Positions 8,840 through 19,194 are shown, counted from the first letter of the stretch. The stretch: DNA of 64,000 nucleotides from Marivita sp. S6314 (GCF_023015985.1 NZ_JALKAO010000001.1:558001-622000), one strand, 5' to 3'. Notes: generated from the sequence alone by a model not told the origin. Translations and numbers: made by a program.

Positions 8840-11389
8840 ATGAAAGACGCCGCGCCAAAAACGATCTACCTCAAGGATTACACCCCCTTTGGATTTGTTG
8901 TGGACAGCGTCCATCTGACCTTTCGTCTTGCGCCAACCTCGACGCGGGTGATCAGCAAAATTGCCTTTGCGCCAAACCCCGAGGCGACGGACCGATCCTT
9001 TTTCCTGCACGGCGAGCAGCTTGACCTGAAATGGGCCAGGATCGACGGACAGGACATCGTGCCCACCCTGACAGAGGATGGCCTGCGCTGCGACGTGCCG
9101 GACCGCCCATTTACGTGGGAGGCCGAAGTTGAGATCAGCCCGCAAACCAACACCGCGCTGGAAGGGCTTTACATGTCCAACGGCATGTATTGCACGCAAT
9201 GCGAAGCCGAGGGCTTTCGCAAGATCACCTATTATCCCGACCGACCCGACGTGATGAGCACCTTCACCGTACGGATCGAAGGTGACGAAAAGGTTAAGCT
9301 GTCCAACGGAAATCCGGTTGATCACGGCGATGGCTGGGCGGAATGGCACGATCCTTGGCCAAAACCCGCCTATCTTTTTGCCCTGGTGGCGGGCGATCTG
9401 GTCAACCATCCCGACAGCTTTGTCACCATGTCCGGCAAGCCCGTTGAATTGAACATCTGGGTGCGCCCCGGCGACGAAGGGAAATGCGCGTTCGGGATGG
9501 AAGCGCTCAAGAAATCAATGGCTTGGGACGAAGAGGTCTACGGCCGCGAATACGATCTGGACATCTTCAACATCGTGGCGGTCGACGATTTCAACATGGG
9601 CGCGATGGAGAACAAAGGGCTGAACGTTTTCAACTCCTCCTGCGTTCTGGCGTCGCCTGAAACCTCGACCGACGGCAATTTCGAAAGAATTGAAGCGATT
9701 ATTGCGCATGAGTATTTTCACAACTGGACCGGCAACCGGATCACCTGCCGCGATTGGTTTCAGTTGTGTCTGAAAGAGGGGCTGACGGTGTTCCGCGACG
9801 CGCAGTTTACCGCAGATATGCGGTCCGAACCGGTGAAACGGATCAATGATGTGATCGACCTGCGCGCGCGGCAGTTCCCCGAAGATCAGGGCCCGCTGAG
9901 CCATCCGGTGCGTCCGGAGAGTTTTCAGGAAATTAACAATTTCTACACCGCAACGGTCTACGAAAAGGGTGCCGAAGTGATCGGCATGCTGAAAACACTT
10001 GTGGGGGAGGATGCCTATTCGAAAGCTCTGGACCTGTATTTTGACCGCCATGACGGGCAGGCTTGCACAATCGAAGACTGGCTGACCGTGTTCGAGGACG
10101 CGACGGGACGCGACCTTGAACAGTTCAAACTGTGGTATTCGCAATCGGGCACGCCGCGTGTCAGCGTGGCGGAGACGTGGTCAGACGGCACCTATACGCT
10201 GACGTTCAAACAGCACACCCCCCCGACCCCCGGACAGGACGTGAAAGACCCCAAGGTGCTGCCGATTGCCGTTGGCCTGCTCAACCCGAATGGCGACGAG
10301 GTGGTCCCGACGCAGATACTGGAAATGACACAGGCGGAACAAAGCTTTGCCTTCGACGATCTCGCGTCCCGACCAGTGCCATCTATCCTGCGCGGGTTCT
10401 CGGCTCCGATCGTGCTGGAGCGCAACAGCAGCCGCGAGGAACGCGTGTTTCTGCTGGCGCATGACACGGACGCGTTTAATCGCTGGGAAGCGGGTCGCAA
10501 CCTGTGCCGCGACAGCCTGATGGCAACCATCCGCGACGGGGCGGGGCATGACGATGCCTGGCTCGATGCGCTTGAACGGGTGGTGCGTGACGACACGCTT
10601 GATCCTGCATTCCGCGCGCTCATGCTTGCGGGGCCGACCCAGTCGGAGCTGGCGCAGGTGCTGTTCGAGCAGGGCGTGACGCCGGATCCCGACGCGATCT
10701 GGGCGGCGGCCGACAGCCTCAAACGGCACATGGCGCAGCGGTGGCAAGGCTGGATTGGTGATACGATGCGCCGGGTTGCTGTCGACGCACCATACCAGCC
10801 GGATGCCACGCAGTCGGGACAGCGCAGTCTTGGCGCGGCGCTCTTGTCGCTTCAGACCGTGCTGGATGATGGCGCAGAAGCCCAGTCCCTTTACGACCGG
10901 GCGGACAACATGACCCTGCAACTGACCGCATTTACACAGCTTTTGCGGTCGGGCCATGGGGCTGCTGCAACGCAGGCGTTTTACGATCAGTGGAAAGACG
11001 ACCGGCTGGTCATGGACAAATGGTTCGGCATCCAGGTGGGTGCGGCAGACCCCGCAGATGCGGTGGATGTGGCTCAGGCCCTGTCCCGGCATGATGCGTT
11101 CGATTGGAAAAACCCCAACCGGTTCCGCGCCGTGCTGGGGGGGTTGGCCATGAACCACGCCGGGTTTCACCGCAAAGACGGGGGCGGTTACGCGTTCTTG
11201 GCGGACTGGCTGATCAGGCTGGACGACAAGAACCCGCAGACCACGGCGCGCATGTGTTCGGTGTTCCAGACCTGGAAACGCTATGATGCAGATCGGCAGG
11301 CGCTGATCCGTGCCCAGTTGGAGCGAATCAAGGCCAAACCCAACCTGAGCCGCGATACCGACGAAATGGTCACGCGGATCCTGGGGTGA
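8840..11389 (+). CDS. pepN: Aminopeptidase N (M1 family)
   Basis: 849-residue zinc aminopeptidase that removes N-terminal residues from peptides in the cytoplasm. The exopeptidase motif GAMEN is at 254-258, the zinc site HEYFH at 290-294, and the third ligand is the Glu in LKEGL 19 residues later. The C-terminal part is the helical Ig/ARM-like region of the E. coli PepN type. The ATG at 8840 is chosen over 8804 because a GGAG sequence precedes it and family N-termini start near KTIYLKDYTPFG. Followed 4 bp later by an SDR gene, suggesting co-transcription. Confidence 0.95.
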   Translation: MKDAAPKTIYLKDYTPFGFVVDSVHLTFRLAPTSTRVISKIAFAPNPEATDRSFFLHGEQLDLKWARIDGQDIVPTLTEDGLRCDVPDRPFTWEAEVEISPQTNTALEGLYMSNGMYCTQCEAEGFRKITYYPDRPDVMSTFTVRIEGDEKVKLSNGNPVDHGDGWAEWHDPWPKPAYLFALVAGDLVNHPDSFVTMSGKPVELNIWVRPGDEGKCAFGMEALKKSMAWDEEVYGREYDLDIFNIVAVDDFNMGAMENKGLNVFNSSCVLASPETSTDGNFERIEAIIAHEYFHNWTGNRITCRDWFQLCLKEGLTVFRDAQFTADMRSEPVKRINDVIDLRARQFPEDQGPLSHPVRPESFQEINNFYTATVYEKGAEVIGMLKTLVGEDAYSKALDLYFDRHDGQACTIEDWLTVFEDATGRDLEQFKLWYSQSGTPRVSVAETWSDGTYTLTFKQHTPPTPGQDVKDPKVLPIAVGLLNPNGDEVVPTQILEMTQAEQSFAFDDLASRPVPSILRGFSAPIVLERNSSREERVFLLAHDTDAFNRWEAGRNLCRDSLMATIRDGAGHDDAWLDALERVVRDDTLDPAFRALMLAGPTQSELAQVLFEQGVTPDPDAIWAAADSLKRHMAQRWQGWIGDTMRRVAVDAPYQPDATQSGQRSLGAALLSLQTVLDDGAEAQSLYDRADNMTLQLTAFTQLLRSGHGAAATQAFYDQWKDDRLVMDKWFGIQVGAADPADAVDVAQALSRHDAFDWKNPNRFRAVLGGLAMNHAGFHRKDGGGYAFLADWLIRLDDKNPQTTARMCSVFQTWKRYDADRQALIRAQLERIKAKPNLSRDTDEMVTRILG

Positions 11390-11393
11390 CAGC

Positions 11394-12131
11394 ATGGCAA
11401 CGCTTCTGATCACGGGAGGCAGCGCCGGGATTGGCGCGGCCACCGCACGGATGGCCGCAACACGCGGATATGACCGGATCCTGATCACTTACAGCCAGGA
11501 CACGGCGGGGGCGGACAAGGTACTGCGCGACCTTGCCCCTACGGGCATATCCGCCCAGGCCATTCAGGCCGACGTGACCGACATGTCGGCCATCACGGAT
11601 CTGTTTGATCAGGTCAGATCCCTGCCGGATGCGCCACTGCATCTGGTCAACAATGCCGGGATCGTGTCCCCCACAGGGTCATTGCAGGATCTGACGCCCG
11701 ACCGGGTGGCGCGGGTCTTTGCGGTTAATGTGTTTGGCGCCATCGAAATCGCGCGGCAGGCCGTGCGCTATATGCAGGATCGGCGCGGTGGGCATGTTGT
11801 GAACATCTCCTCTGCGGCGGCGCGGCTTGGCAGCCCGCACCAATATATCGACTATGCCGCGACCAAGGGCGCGATCGAGACAGTGACCATCGGTATGGCG
11901 CATGAGCTGGCCGCGGACGGCATCCGCGTCAACGGGGTGCGGCCCGGGCTGATCGAAACGGGCATTCATGCCAAGGGCGGTGTGCCGGACAGGCTGGCAC
12001 AGATCGGACACACGCCGCCGCTGGGCCGACCCGGCACACCAGACGAGGTTGCAGAGGGCATTTTGTGGCTCTTGTCGGACGCGGCACGGTATGTGACCGG
12101 CACGTTTCTGGATGTGACCGGCGGGCGATGA
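11394..12131 (+). CDS. Short-chain dehydrogenase/reductase
   Basis: 245-residue classical SDR oxidoreductase. Cofactor motif TGGSAGIG (7-14), NNAG (86-89), and catalytic Ser139/Ser140, Tyr154 and Lys158 (YAATK). The segment after strand beta-2 (ITYSQD) lacks an acidic residue at the strand end that would specify NAD, so NADPH use is possible. The substrate is unknown. Its stop overlaps the next gene (ATGA) and it starts 4 bp after pepN, so it is the middle gene of a short operon. Confidence 0.9.
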   Translation: MATLLITGGSAGIGAATARMAATRGYDRILITYSQDTAGADKVLRDLAPTGISAQAIQADVTDMSAITDLFDQVRSLPDAPLHLVNNAGIVSPTGSLQDLTPDRVARVFAVNVFGAIEIARQAVRYMQDRRGGHVVNISSAAARLGSPHQYIDYAATKGAIETVTIGMAHELAADGIRVNGVRPGLIETGIHAKGGVPDRLAQIGHTPPLGRPGTPDEVAEGILWLLSDAARYVTGTFLDVTGGR

Positions 12132-12553
12132 TTTTGGATCACCACATCAGCGCGCGACGGCCCAAGGCCCTGCTGATCATCGGGGGGATTTGGCTGGTCC
12201 TGCTTGGACTGTGGGCCGGTCTTGAGGCCGCTTGGTGGATCCTTGCGCCCATCGCGCTTTTCACCGTTCCCGCCATGATCGAAGCCTGGCGCGGGGATGT
12301 CGCGCGCCTGACGCTGGACCACGACACGCTGAGCTGGACAAGCGCGCGGCAGTCCGGAACGCTGGCGCTGAGCGACATTGACCATGTCCGCTTTGACACG
12401 CGGCTCGATTTTGCGGTCAACGCGCGAGTGAAGCTGATCACCGGGTCAACGCTGCGCCTGCCCATCGAAGTCGTGCCGCCCTACCCGGTGTTCTGCGCCG
12501 CGCTGGACAAGGCAGGTCTGCGGCATGAACGCCATCACTTCGGCTTTTTCTGA
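12128..12553 (+). CDS. Small membrane protein of unknown function
   Basis: 141 residues with two adjacent transmembrane segments at about residues 13-55 (LLIIGGIWLVLLGLWAG and AAWWILAPIALFTVPAM), followed by a ~85-residue soluble domain. This arrangement resembles small PH-like membrane proteins, but I do not recognise a family. The ATG at 12128 overlaps the SDR stop as ATGA, so translation is coupled. This is preferred over an earlier in-frame ATG at 12065 inside the SDR gene. Confidence 0.75.
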   Translation: MILDHHISARRPKALLIIGGIWLVLLGLWAGLEAAWWILAPIALFTVPAMIEAWRGDVARLTLDHDTLSWTSARQSGTLALSDIDHVRFDTRLDFAVNARVKLITGSTLRLPIEVVPPYPVFCAALDKAGLRHERHHFGFF

Positions 12554-12694
12554 CGCAAGGCACCGACGGGCGCGGCCGGCACACCGGCAGGCCTTTGCGC
12601 AAAACCCGCCGGTTGCGCGCCGCCCCTTGCCACGTCTTGCAACTGGGACGAAGCTGTCACGCACCTGTGATGCAGCTCTGTCAGGAGAGCGCAT

Positions 12695-13564
12695 ATGAAA
12701 GACCGCCTCGATCCCTTGATCAAGGACCGCGCACCATGGTTGTTTGGCCCGCATGCGGCGGCGAAACTGGCGCGCCCGGTGCTGGACCGGGTCCTTAGAT
12801 ACAAGCAAACGGTAGATCTTGCCGAACGGTTTGCATCGCTGTGTAGCGATGACATCCTTGACACCATGGCCAACCGGCTGGCCCGGCATGTTTCGGTGAC
12901 CGGTCTGGATCACCTGCCGCGACGGGGCGCGGCGCTGGTGGTGGCCAACCATCCGACCGGCATCGCTGACGGTGTGATCCTGCATTCCGTGCTGCGCCGG
13001 ATCAGGCAGGATGCGTATTTCTTCGCCAATCACGACATCCTGAAAGTCCTGCCCCAACTTGCCGATCGCATTGCCCCGGTCGAATGGCGCAAGGATCGGC
13101 GCAGCCATGCCAAGACCCGCGAGACGATGATCTTTGCGCGGCGGGCGGCGCAAGACGGGCGGCTCGGGGTGATTTTTCCGTCCGGTCGGCTGGCAAAGCG
13201 ACGCGGGATGCGGTTGCATGAACGGCCCTGGATGCCGTCTGCGGCGATGCTGGCGCGCAAATTCGATGTGCCGGTGATTCCGATCCACATTCAGGCGCGC
13301 AATTCGGGCATGTTTTACCTGTTTGACGCGCTTCACCCCACCTTGCGGGACATCACCCTGTTTCACGAGACGCTGAACAAGGACCGCCAGCCGTTTCAGA
13401 TCAGGATCGGAGAGCCGATTTCCCCCAAAGCGCTGCCGGACCATGCAGAGCATGGCATCGCCTTGCTGCGCCGCGCCACGCTGGCCTTGGGGGAACCGCA
13501 GATGCGGGGCGTTTCCCTTTGGGATGCGTCGCGGTCGAACCCAAGCGGTGCCCGACAGATGTAA
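12695..13564 (+). CDS. PlsC-type lysophospholipid acyltransferase
   Basis: 289-residue acyltransferase likely transferring an acyl chain to a lysolipid at the inner membrane. Motif I reads NHPTGIADG, with five residues between His and Asp instead of the usual four, as in some PlsC/OlsA-like branches. A FPSGR segment takes the place of the FPEGT motif, so the substrate may not be lysophosphatidate; an ornithine-lipid or similar role is possible. Good ribosome binding site (AGGAGAG). It ends 3 bp from the convergent asparagine-synthetase-like gene. Confidence 0.78.
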   Translation: MKDRLDPLIKDRAPWLFGPHAAAKLARPVLDRVLRYKQTVDLAERFASLCSDDILDTMANRLARHVSVTGLDHLPRRGAALVVANHPTGIADGVILHSVLRRIRQDAYFFANHDILKVLPQLADRIAPVEWRKDRRSHAKTRETMIFARRAAQDGRLGVIFPSGRLAKRRGMRLHERPWMPSAAMLARKFDVPVIPIHIQARNSGMFYLFDALHPTLRDITLFHETLNKDRQPFQIRIGEPISPKALPDHAEHGIALLRRATLALGEPQMRGVSLWDASRSNPSGARQM

Positions 13565-13567
13565 CCG

Positions 13568-15151
13568 TCACTGCGCCGCAATCGGAACCGCATCTGGCCG
13601 ATAGCCGTTTTCGAAGCGCTGCCGAACGGTCTCCATCCTGTCCTGCGTGAACGCGCTCCAATCACCGCCCGGCTCAAGAACCGACAGGTCGGGTCCCGCC
13701 TCTTTGTAGTAGGGGATCGCGCACAGATCCGGGTCCATCCGGTAAAGCAGGTCATTCACAGGGGCGATGGTGCGCCGGTAGTCCACATTCAACGCAAGAG
13801 ACAATTCAATAATGCGACGGCTGTTGAAGGGCGACATGTAGAAATGCCGATGAAACCCGTTGAACAAGGCCCCGACGGTCGAATTGTAATACACCTCAAG
13901 GAACATGAAATCGAGCGGCGATTCCATCGCGACTGGTGGCAGGGTCCGGCGCCACGCCATGAAGTCGGGGCGCAGAGTGCGGAACACCTCGTCGTTGAAT
14001 TCGTCGACCGGCACGGGAAACAGGCGTTGCATCTGCCAGTCCAGCACTTTCCAGCGGGTGCGTTTGCTGGTCAGCACATAGACGGCCCGCAACAGATCCG
14101 TCAGGTGCCCGCGCAGCACAACCTTGTCGTCGCCAATCAATTGCTGGACGTTCTTGGCCAATTCATCCGGAAACGCGAGCGGCGCGCCAACGGCGGTCTG
14201 GAAAATCCGTGTTTGCTGACGTTTTTCGAACTTGGACCGGGGCGGCGGCGGTGGCGACCGCCAGGCGTGGGTTTCGTGGTCCACACCCAAATGGCGGGCG
14301 ATCACCTTCGCGACGGCATTGTCGTACCGGGTCGAATAATTGGTGATGTGCGTGAAGCACTGATCAACTTTCTTGATATGCTCTCCGGCAAGGCCTGCAA
14401 TCAGGCGGCTGTCGGACCCGCCCGACAGCGGCATCGCGGTTGAGAAATGCGCGGTGATTTCGCCAATCGCGTGCCGCGCATGGCGGATGATGTCGTCGTA
14501 GATATCGCCATACGCGTCCACCGGTTGTTCCAAATGGTCGATCCGGGGCCAGAACCGGTAATCGGTGTAATTCACCAGATCAAGGTAGAAGCTGCCGTTC
14601 AGGCGGCGCACATGGCGATCCCGCGTGTGGAACAGGGTATATTTGCCCCCCCGATTCGTGACCGCATCATGATCGAAGAGCGGGTTCAGCTCGACCTCGC
14701 GATCCAGCACAAGGTTCAGCGACGAACCGACCAGCTCGGCGTCGCAATTCACCACACAGCCAATCATGGCGACCGGATCGGTGTAGACCCGTTCTTCGAT
14801 TCCTGCTGTGACAACAAAGACATAGCGCCCGCAGACGTCATTGATGTAATCGTGAAAGCGGTCAAACACCTGCGGATCATTGACGTCAATCGTCGGCAGG
14901 GTGCGAACCCCCTTGATCAGGCCTTCGGGATCCACGGCGATGCCCAGCACAAACCCGAACATCTCTCCGTTCCGGTCCCGCAGTTCAGCGCGGTGCAGTT
15001 TGGGACCGGCATAAATAAACCGCCGCCGCCCAAGTTGCATCATATCCAGCCCGGGCAGATCGCGCGGCTTGCGGGAGATGACGTATTGATAGGCAAAAAC
15101 GGTCGAAAGCTCTAGTTTCGACTGTTCTGCCAGCTCGACTGCCTTGATCAT
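13568..15151 (-). CDS. Asparagine-synthetase-like protein without the glutaminase Cys
   Basis: 527 residues. The C-terminal half is an asparagine-synthetase (N-type ATP-pyrophosphatase) domain with PPi-loop SGGSDS at 243-248. The N-terminal ~200 residues look like a degenerate class II glutaminase fold (GRYVFVV..., DPVAMIG..., VGSSLNLVL) but do not start with Met-Cys, so the glutamine-hydrolysing nucleophile is absent. It is thus expected to adenylate a carboxylate and use ammonia or another amine; related proteins modify peptides, sugars or antibiotics. No glycosyltransferase or peptide gene is adjacent. The function is unknown. Confidence 0.75.
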   Translation of the reverse strand: MIKAVELAEQSKLELSTVFAYQYVISRKPRDLPGLDMMQLGRRRFIYAGPKLHRAELRDRNGEMFGFVLGIAVDPEGLIKGVRTLPTIDVNDPQVFDRFHDYINDVCGRYVFVVTAGIEERVYTDPVAMIGCVVNCDAELVGSSLNLVLDREVELNPLFDHDAVTNRGGKYTLFHTRDRHVRRLNGSFYLDLVNYTDYRFWPRIDHLEQPVDAYGDIYDDIIRHARHAIGEITAHFSTAMPLSGGSDSRLIAGLAGEHIKKVDQCFTHITNYSTRYDNAVAKVIARHLGVDHETHAWRSPPPPPRSKFEKRQQTRIFQTAVGAPLAFPDELAKNVQQLIGDDKVVLRGHLTDLLRAVYVLTSKRTRWKVLDWQMQRLFPVPVDEFNDEVFRTLRPDFMAWRRTLPPVAMESPLDFMFLEVYYNSTVGALFNGFHRHFYMSPFNSRRIIELSLALNVDYRRTIAPVNDLLYRMDPDLCAIPYYKEAGPDLSVLEPGGDWSAFTQDRMETVRQRFENGYRPDAVPIAAQ

Positions 15152-15292
15152 GCCTGCTTCGCTTTTGGTTTTGCGAGCAAGTGTAACCGCGTCGCGTTTC
15201 CAAACCCAAAAGGGATTCGCGAAATCTCAGAAAGTTTTTGGATATTGAGTCCTTCAGGTCTCAATTGCCGGTGGCGACCCCGGCCTATCTGC

Positions 15293-16021
15293 CTAGCGCG
15301 CGGATCCGGGACCCATGGTCGAGAGCACTTCGGATGTCGGCCTGTCCTTGCGCGCTACCGGGCGCAAAGATCGCGACAAGCCTGCGCAATAGGGTTGGGA
15401 CCGCATCCAGGTCATCATGTCGTGACGTTTCTTGCGGCTGTGGAACGGCCCCCAATCCGCAGCGACCCCGCGCATGCCATAGGATACGACCCCGTCACGT
15501 GGAACGGTGGTCGACATGATGCGTAATGCGCATTGCAGGTTGGCTCCGCCGTTCTTGAGCGCGCTGCGCGATGTGGCGTTGCAGCGATACCCGCGTGCCG
15601 TTGCCGGCAGGATCTGCAACAGCCCGTACCATTTGCCGCCACCACCGACCGCGGTGGGCCGGAAGGTGCTTTCATGCTTGGCCAAGGCAGACAGAAGCCC
15701 GATCCAGAACGCCTCGCGCGCGGAGGTGTCATTGGTGGTGTAGGCCGGGCACCAGTTCGCGATATCGCGCGGTTCCGTTTTGGGCAGAACACTGGCGTGA
15801 CTGCGCAGGGCTTTCAACGCGGCCCGTGACCAGTTTTCGGCTTCGGAGCGATGGCTCCAGCGCATTTCGGGAAGCGGCGTGAAACTGCGGGCGACAGGAC
15901 GCAACGAGGACGACAGCGATATGGTCGCCTGTCCATCCACCACTGTGGCAGGTGTTGCCGACACGGCCCCACTCAGACCGACTGCAAGCACTGCCACGCC
16001 TATCATCCCCCAGCGCAACAT
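15293..16021 (-). CDS. Lytic transglycosylase SLT-domain protein
   Basis: 242-residue exported protein expected to cleave peptidoglycan between MurNAc and GlcNAc. A signal peptide (MIGVAVLAVGLSGAVSA) is followed by a lysozyme-like region. The catalytic-Glu motif is ALAKHESTFRP, followed by KWYGLLQILPATAR, the GLLQ signature of SLT domains. Conserved cysteines may form a disulfide. Two in-frame ATGs (16021 and 16006) are possible starts. No operon partner: the gene on each side is separated by more than 140 bp. Confidence 0.8.
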   Translation of the reverse strand: MLRWGMIGVAVLAVGLSGAVSATPATVVDGQATISLSSSLRPVARSFTPLPEMRWSHRSEAENWSRAALKALRSHASVLPKTEPRDIANWCPAYTTNDTSAREAFWIGLLSALAKHESTFRPTAVGGGGKWYGLLQILPATARGYRCNATSRSALKNGGANLQCALRIMSTTVPRDGVVSYGMRGVAADWGPFHSRKKRHDMMTWMRSQPYCAGLSRSLRPVARKDRPTSEVLSTMGPGSAR

Positions 16022-16263
16022 CGCGCGTATGTGCCCGAAAACCTTCGCTGGATCAAGTAAAACCCAGCCTTAGGCGCGCAATCCGGTCATGATCCGCGGG
16101 TTTTCGCCAATGCCACAATACGCTCGGCAGACATCCGCGCGCGCCCCCAGATTACCGCTGCGAAAGCATGTTGGTGCCCGATTTGCGACACGATTTTCCG
16201 GCATACAGACTGCAACAAACACACACGTCCGGCACGACGCCGGAGCATCTGAAGGCGAGGCCC

Positions 16264-17475
16264 ATGCCTGTTTTGGACAATTTGACCTCTTTGATCCGGA
16301 AAGCCCGGAATTCGGCGGAAACCCCGCTGTCAGATGGCGGCGTCATCAACATTGATGCGCTGCATACGGCCCCGAAGCTGACCCTGCCCGAGAAGAAAAC
16401 AAGCGCCGAAGAAGACGCGCGGTCGGCCCTTTTCGAAGAAGGGCTTTTTCTGGCCCGTCAGGATGCCTGGACCACACTAGGTGACCGGATCTGTCGTTCT
16501 GACGCCGCGCGGAAGATGACGCCGGGTGGTGTGCCTGAGGCCGAGTTGCTGGCCGAAGGCGCACGCGCCGACGCGGTCACCGCCGCGACCCGTGCGGTCA
16601 AGGCAAGCGACGAAACAACAGCCGCCGCGATCCTCGATGACATGGCCCTGATCTTTGAAGAGACGCCGAACAATCATGCCGTGGCCTATGTGATTGCGAT
16701 GGCGCATATCGATATTGGCTGGGCGTGGCGCGGCGAAGGGTGGCGGCAGGACATTCCTGCGGCCCATCGCGCCGCCTTTTTCCGCCACTTCAAGGCCGCA
16801 AGCGATCTGATCGACGCGTTTGATCCGTTTGAACTGGACTCGCCCATGCTGGCATCGGTGCGCTGTGCCCTGTTGTCAGCCGAAACGCGCCCCCGGACGC
16901 GGGCCAGCGACGACTACGAGGATCTGATTGATCTGGCACCCGGCGCTGGAAAATACATGCGGGCCTTGGGCAATCACATGCTGCCCCGTTGGTTCGGCAG
17001 TCACGAACGCCTCGAACACGAAGCCCAGCGGACCATGGCCCGCACCCAGGATATCTGGGGCGCAGGAGGGTACACATGGACCTATCTTGATGCCCTCAGC
17101 GTCGATGATGGCGCGTTCGGGCTGTTGGACGCTGCGCTGTTCTGCTCGGGAATGCGGGACATCCTTGATCGCCAGAGCGACCAGCACACAATCAACACCT
17201 TTGCCGCCTATACGGGCAGCGCACTGGATCCGGACGGGATCAACCAGGACGCCCGCGCCCAGATCGCCGATTGTTTTGACTGGATCGTGACCGACTATCT
17301 GCGCGAGGTTCACCCGCGCGTCTGGTATGCGGCCAAGGGCGTTTGGGCCTGTGGTCTGGACGATCAGGCACGCCTCGCCAAAGGGCGTCACCGCGCCTGG
17401 GCCGCCCTTGATCGCCATGCCTCCGGATTGCCGCCGGTGACGGCCCCAAACTCAGATCCACGCGCAACCGGCTAA
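16264..17475 (+). CDS. Conserved hypothetical protein, alpha-helical
   Basis: 403 residues, no signal peptide or membrane segment, rich in Ala, Asp and Trp, with a helical, repeat-like character (AVTAATRAVKASDET, AHIDIGWAWRGEGW). I do not recognise a family. The start is set at 16264 because AGGCGAGG precedes it and the upstream in-frame extension is unlike coding sequence. A small hairpin, TCCGGC-ACGAC-GCCGGA, lies at 16229-16245 just ahead of the ribosome binding site. It ends 72 bp upstream of gatB. Confidence 0.65.
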   Translation: MPVLDNLTSLIRKARNSAETPLSDGGVINIDALHTAPKLTLPEKKTSAEEDARSALFEEGLFLARQDAWTTLGDRICRSDAARKMTPGGVPEAELLAEGARADAVTAATRAVKASDETTAAAILDDMALIFEETPNNHAVAYVIAMAHIDIGWAWRGEGWRQDIPAAHRAAFFRHFKAASDLIDAFDPFELDSPMLASVRCALLSAETRPRTRASDDYEDLIDLAPGAGKYMRALGNHMLPRWFGSHERLEHEAQRTMARTQDIWGAGGYTWTYLDALSVDDGAFGLLDAALFCSGMRDILDRQSDQHTINTFAAYTGSALDPDGINQDARAQIADCFDWIVTDYLREVHPRVWYAAKGVWACGLDDQARLAKGRHRAWAALDRHASGLPPVTAPNSDPRATG

Positions 17476-17547
17476 ACCCGCCGAACCCCTTGCCCCCTGC
17501 CCCCCTCTGGCGTATTCCACGCGGCGTTCACGCCGAGAGGAATTGCC

Positions 17548-19062
17548 ATGTTGGACCTGAGCTTTGAGACCCCGAAACCCAAGGTGATTGCCGGGGCGAA
17601 GCATGACTGGGAACTTGTGATCGGGATGGAGGTCCACGCGCAGGTGGCCTCCAAGGCGAAACTGTTTTCCGGCGCGTCCACGCAGTTCGGGGCCGAACCC
17701 AATGCAAACGTTGCCTTCGTGGATGCGGCGATGCCGGGGATGTTGCCGGTCATCAACGAGTTCTGTGTTGAACAGGCGGTGCGCACGGGGCTGGGCCTCA
17801 AAGCACAAATCAACCTTGTAAGTGCCTTTGATCGCAAGAATTATTTCTATCCAGACCTGCCCCAAGGCTACCAGATCAGCCAGCTGTACCACCCGATTGT
17901 GGGCGAAGGCGAAGTGATCGTGGACATGGAGCCCGGTATCGCGCGGCGTGTGCGGATTGAACGCATTCATATTGAACAGGATGCGGGCAAATCGATTCAC
18001 GACATGGATCCGGCAATGTCTTTCGTGGATCTGAATCGCACGGGCGTTGCGTTGATGGAAATTGTCAGCCGCCCGGACATCCGCGGACCCGAGGAAGCGG
18101 CGGCCTATGTTGTGAAGCTGCGCCAGATCCTGCGGTATCTGGGCACGTGCGACGGAAACATGCAGAACGGCAACCTGCGGGCGGATGTGAACGTGTCGGT
18201 CTGTCGTCCCGGTCAGTACGAGAAGTATCAGGAAACACAGAATTTTTCCCATCTTGGCACGCGCTGCGAGATCAAGAACATGAACTCCATGCGCTTCATC
18301 CAGATGGCGATTGATTATGAAGCGCGGCGTCAGATCGGGATTCTGGAAGCGGGCGGCAAGATTGATCAGGAAACGCGGCTGTACGATCCGGATAAAAATG
18401 AGACAAGATCAATGCGTTCCAAGGAAGAAGCGCATGATTATCGCTACTTCCCCTGCCCGGATTTGCTGCCTTTGGAGATCGAGCAAGCCTGGGTGGACGA
18501 CATCGCGGCGTCTTTGCCAGAGCTTCCTGATGAGAAAAAAGCGCGGTTTGTCAAGGACTTCGGGCTGTCTGAATATGACGCGGACGTGCTGACGGCGGAG
18601 ACAGACAACGCGGCGTATTTCGAAAAGGTTGTTGATGCGTGCGGTGATGGGAAACTGGCGGCGAACTGGGTGATCAACGAACTGTTCGGTCGTCTGAAAA
18701 AGGAAGATCACGACATCACCGATAGTCCGGTCTCTCCGGCGCAACTGGCGGGAATCATTGGACTTATCAAAAAGGGCGACATCTCGGGCAAGATCGCGAA
18801 GGACCTGTTTGAGATCGTTTATACCGAAGGCGGAGACCCGGCAGACATTGTCGAAGCGCGCGGCATGAAGCAGGTCACGGACACCGGTGCGATTGAAGCC
18901 GCCGTTGACGAGATCATCGCGGCGAACCCGGCGCAGGTTGAAAAAGCCAAGGAAAATCCGAAGCTTGCGGGCTGGTTTGTGGGTCAGGTGATGAAGGCCA
19001 CAGGTGGCAAGGCGAACCCTAAGGCGGTGAATGAAATCGTCGCGAAGAAGCTGAACGGGTGA
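17548..19062 (+). CDS. gatB: Asp/Glu-tRNA amidotransferase subunit B
   Basis: 504-residue subunit of GatCAB, which converts misacylated Glu-tRNA(Gln) (and often Asp-tRNA(Asn)) to the cognate aminoacyl-tRNA. The kinase-like domain shows the signature [19 protein letters not shown] near residue 28 and [17 protein letters not shown]; the C-terminal YqeY-like tail binds tRNA. Ribosome binding site GAGAGGAA. gatA and gatC are not in the window, so the subunits are split. A strong terminator follows. Confidence 0.96.
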   Translation: MLDLSFETPKPKVIAGAKHDWELVIGMEVHAQVASKAKLFSGASTQFGAEPNANVAFVDAAMPGMLPVINEFCVEQAVRTGLGLKAQINLVSAFDRKNYFYPDLPQGYQISQLYHPIVGEGEVIVDMEPGIARRVRIERIHIEQDAGKSIHDMDPAMSFVDLNRTGVALMEIVSRPDIRGPEEAAAYVVKLRQILRYLGTCDGNMQNGNLRADVNVSVCRPGQYEKYQETQNFSHLGTRCEIKNMNSMRFIQMAIDYEARRQIGILEAGGKIDQETRLYDPDKNETRSMRSKEEAHDYRYFPCPDLLPLEIEQAWVDDIAASLPELPDEKKARFVKDFGLSEYDADVLTAETDNAAYFEKVVDACGDGKLAANWVINELFGRLKKEDHDITDSPVSPAQLAGIIGLIKKGDISGKIAKDLFEIVYTEGGDPADIVEARGMKQVTDTGAIEAAVDEIIAANPAQVEKAKENPKLAGWFVGQVMKATGGKANPKAVNEIVAKKLNG

Positions 19063-19090
19063 ATTTGGCGCTTTTTTTCGCGTGGGTGTT

Positions 19091-19114
19091 GCCGGGCTGA
19101 CGCCCGGCCTACGG
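19091..19114. repeat. Palindromic repeat GCCGGGC type, copy 1
   Basis: GCCGGGCTGACGCCCGGC followed by CTACGG. It can fold to a 7-bp stem with a TGAC loop. Identical to 19525-19548 and nearly identical to 20139-20162. This GCCGGGC-loop-GCCCGGC-CTAC type of palindrome is widespread in GC-rich bacteria. Confidence 0.8.
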
Positions 19115-19166
19115 GGAAAGCGCGGTTTGTACGGTTCAGGCGTACAAAACTGCGGAGTAATGCGAG

Positions 19167-19194
19167 AAAACGGGCCATTTCGGTCCGTTTTTTT
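19167..19194 (+). terminator. Rho-independent terminator of gatB
   Basis: 10-bp stem AAAACGGGCC (19167-19176) / GGTCCGTTTT (19182-19191) with one G:T pair, loop ATTTC, followed by further T residues. Located 105 bp after the gatB stop. Confidence 0.8.
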
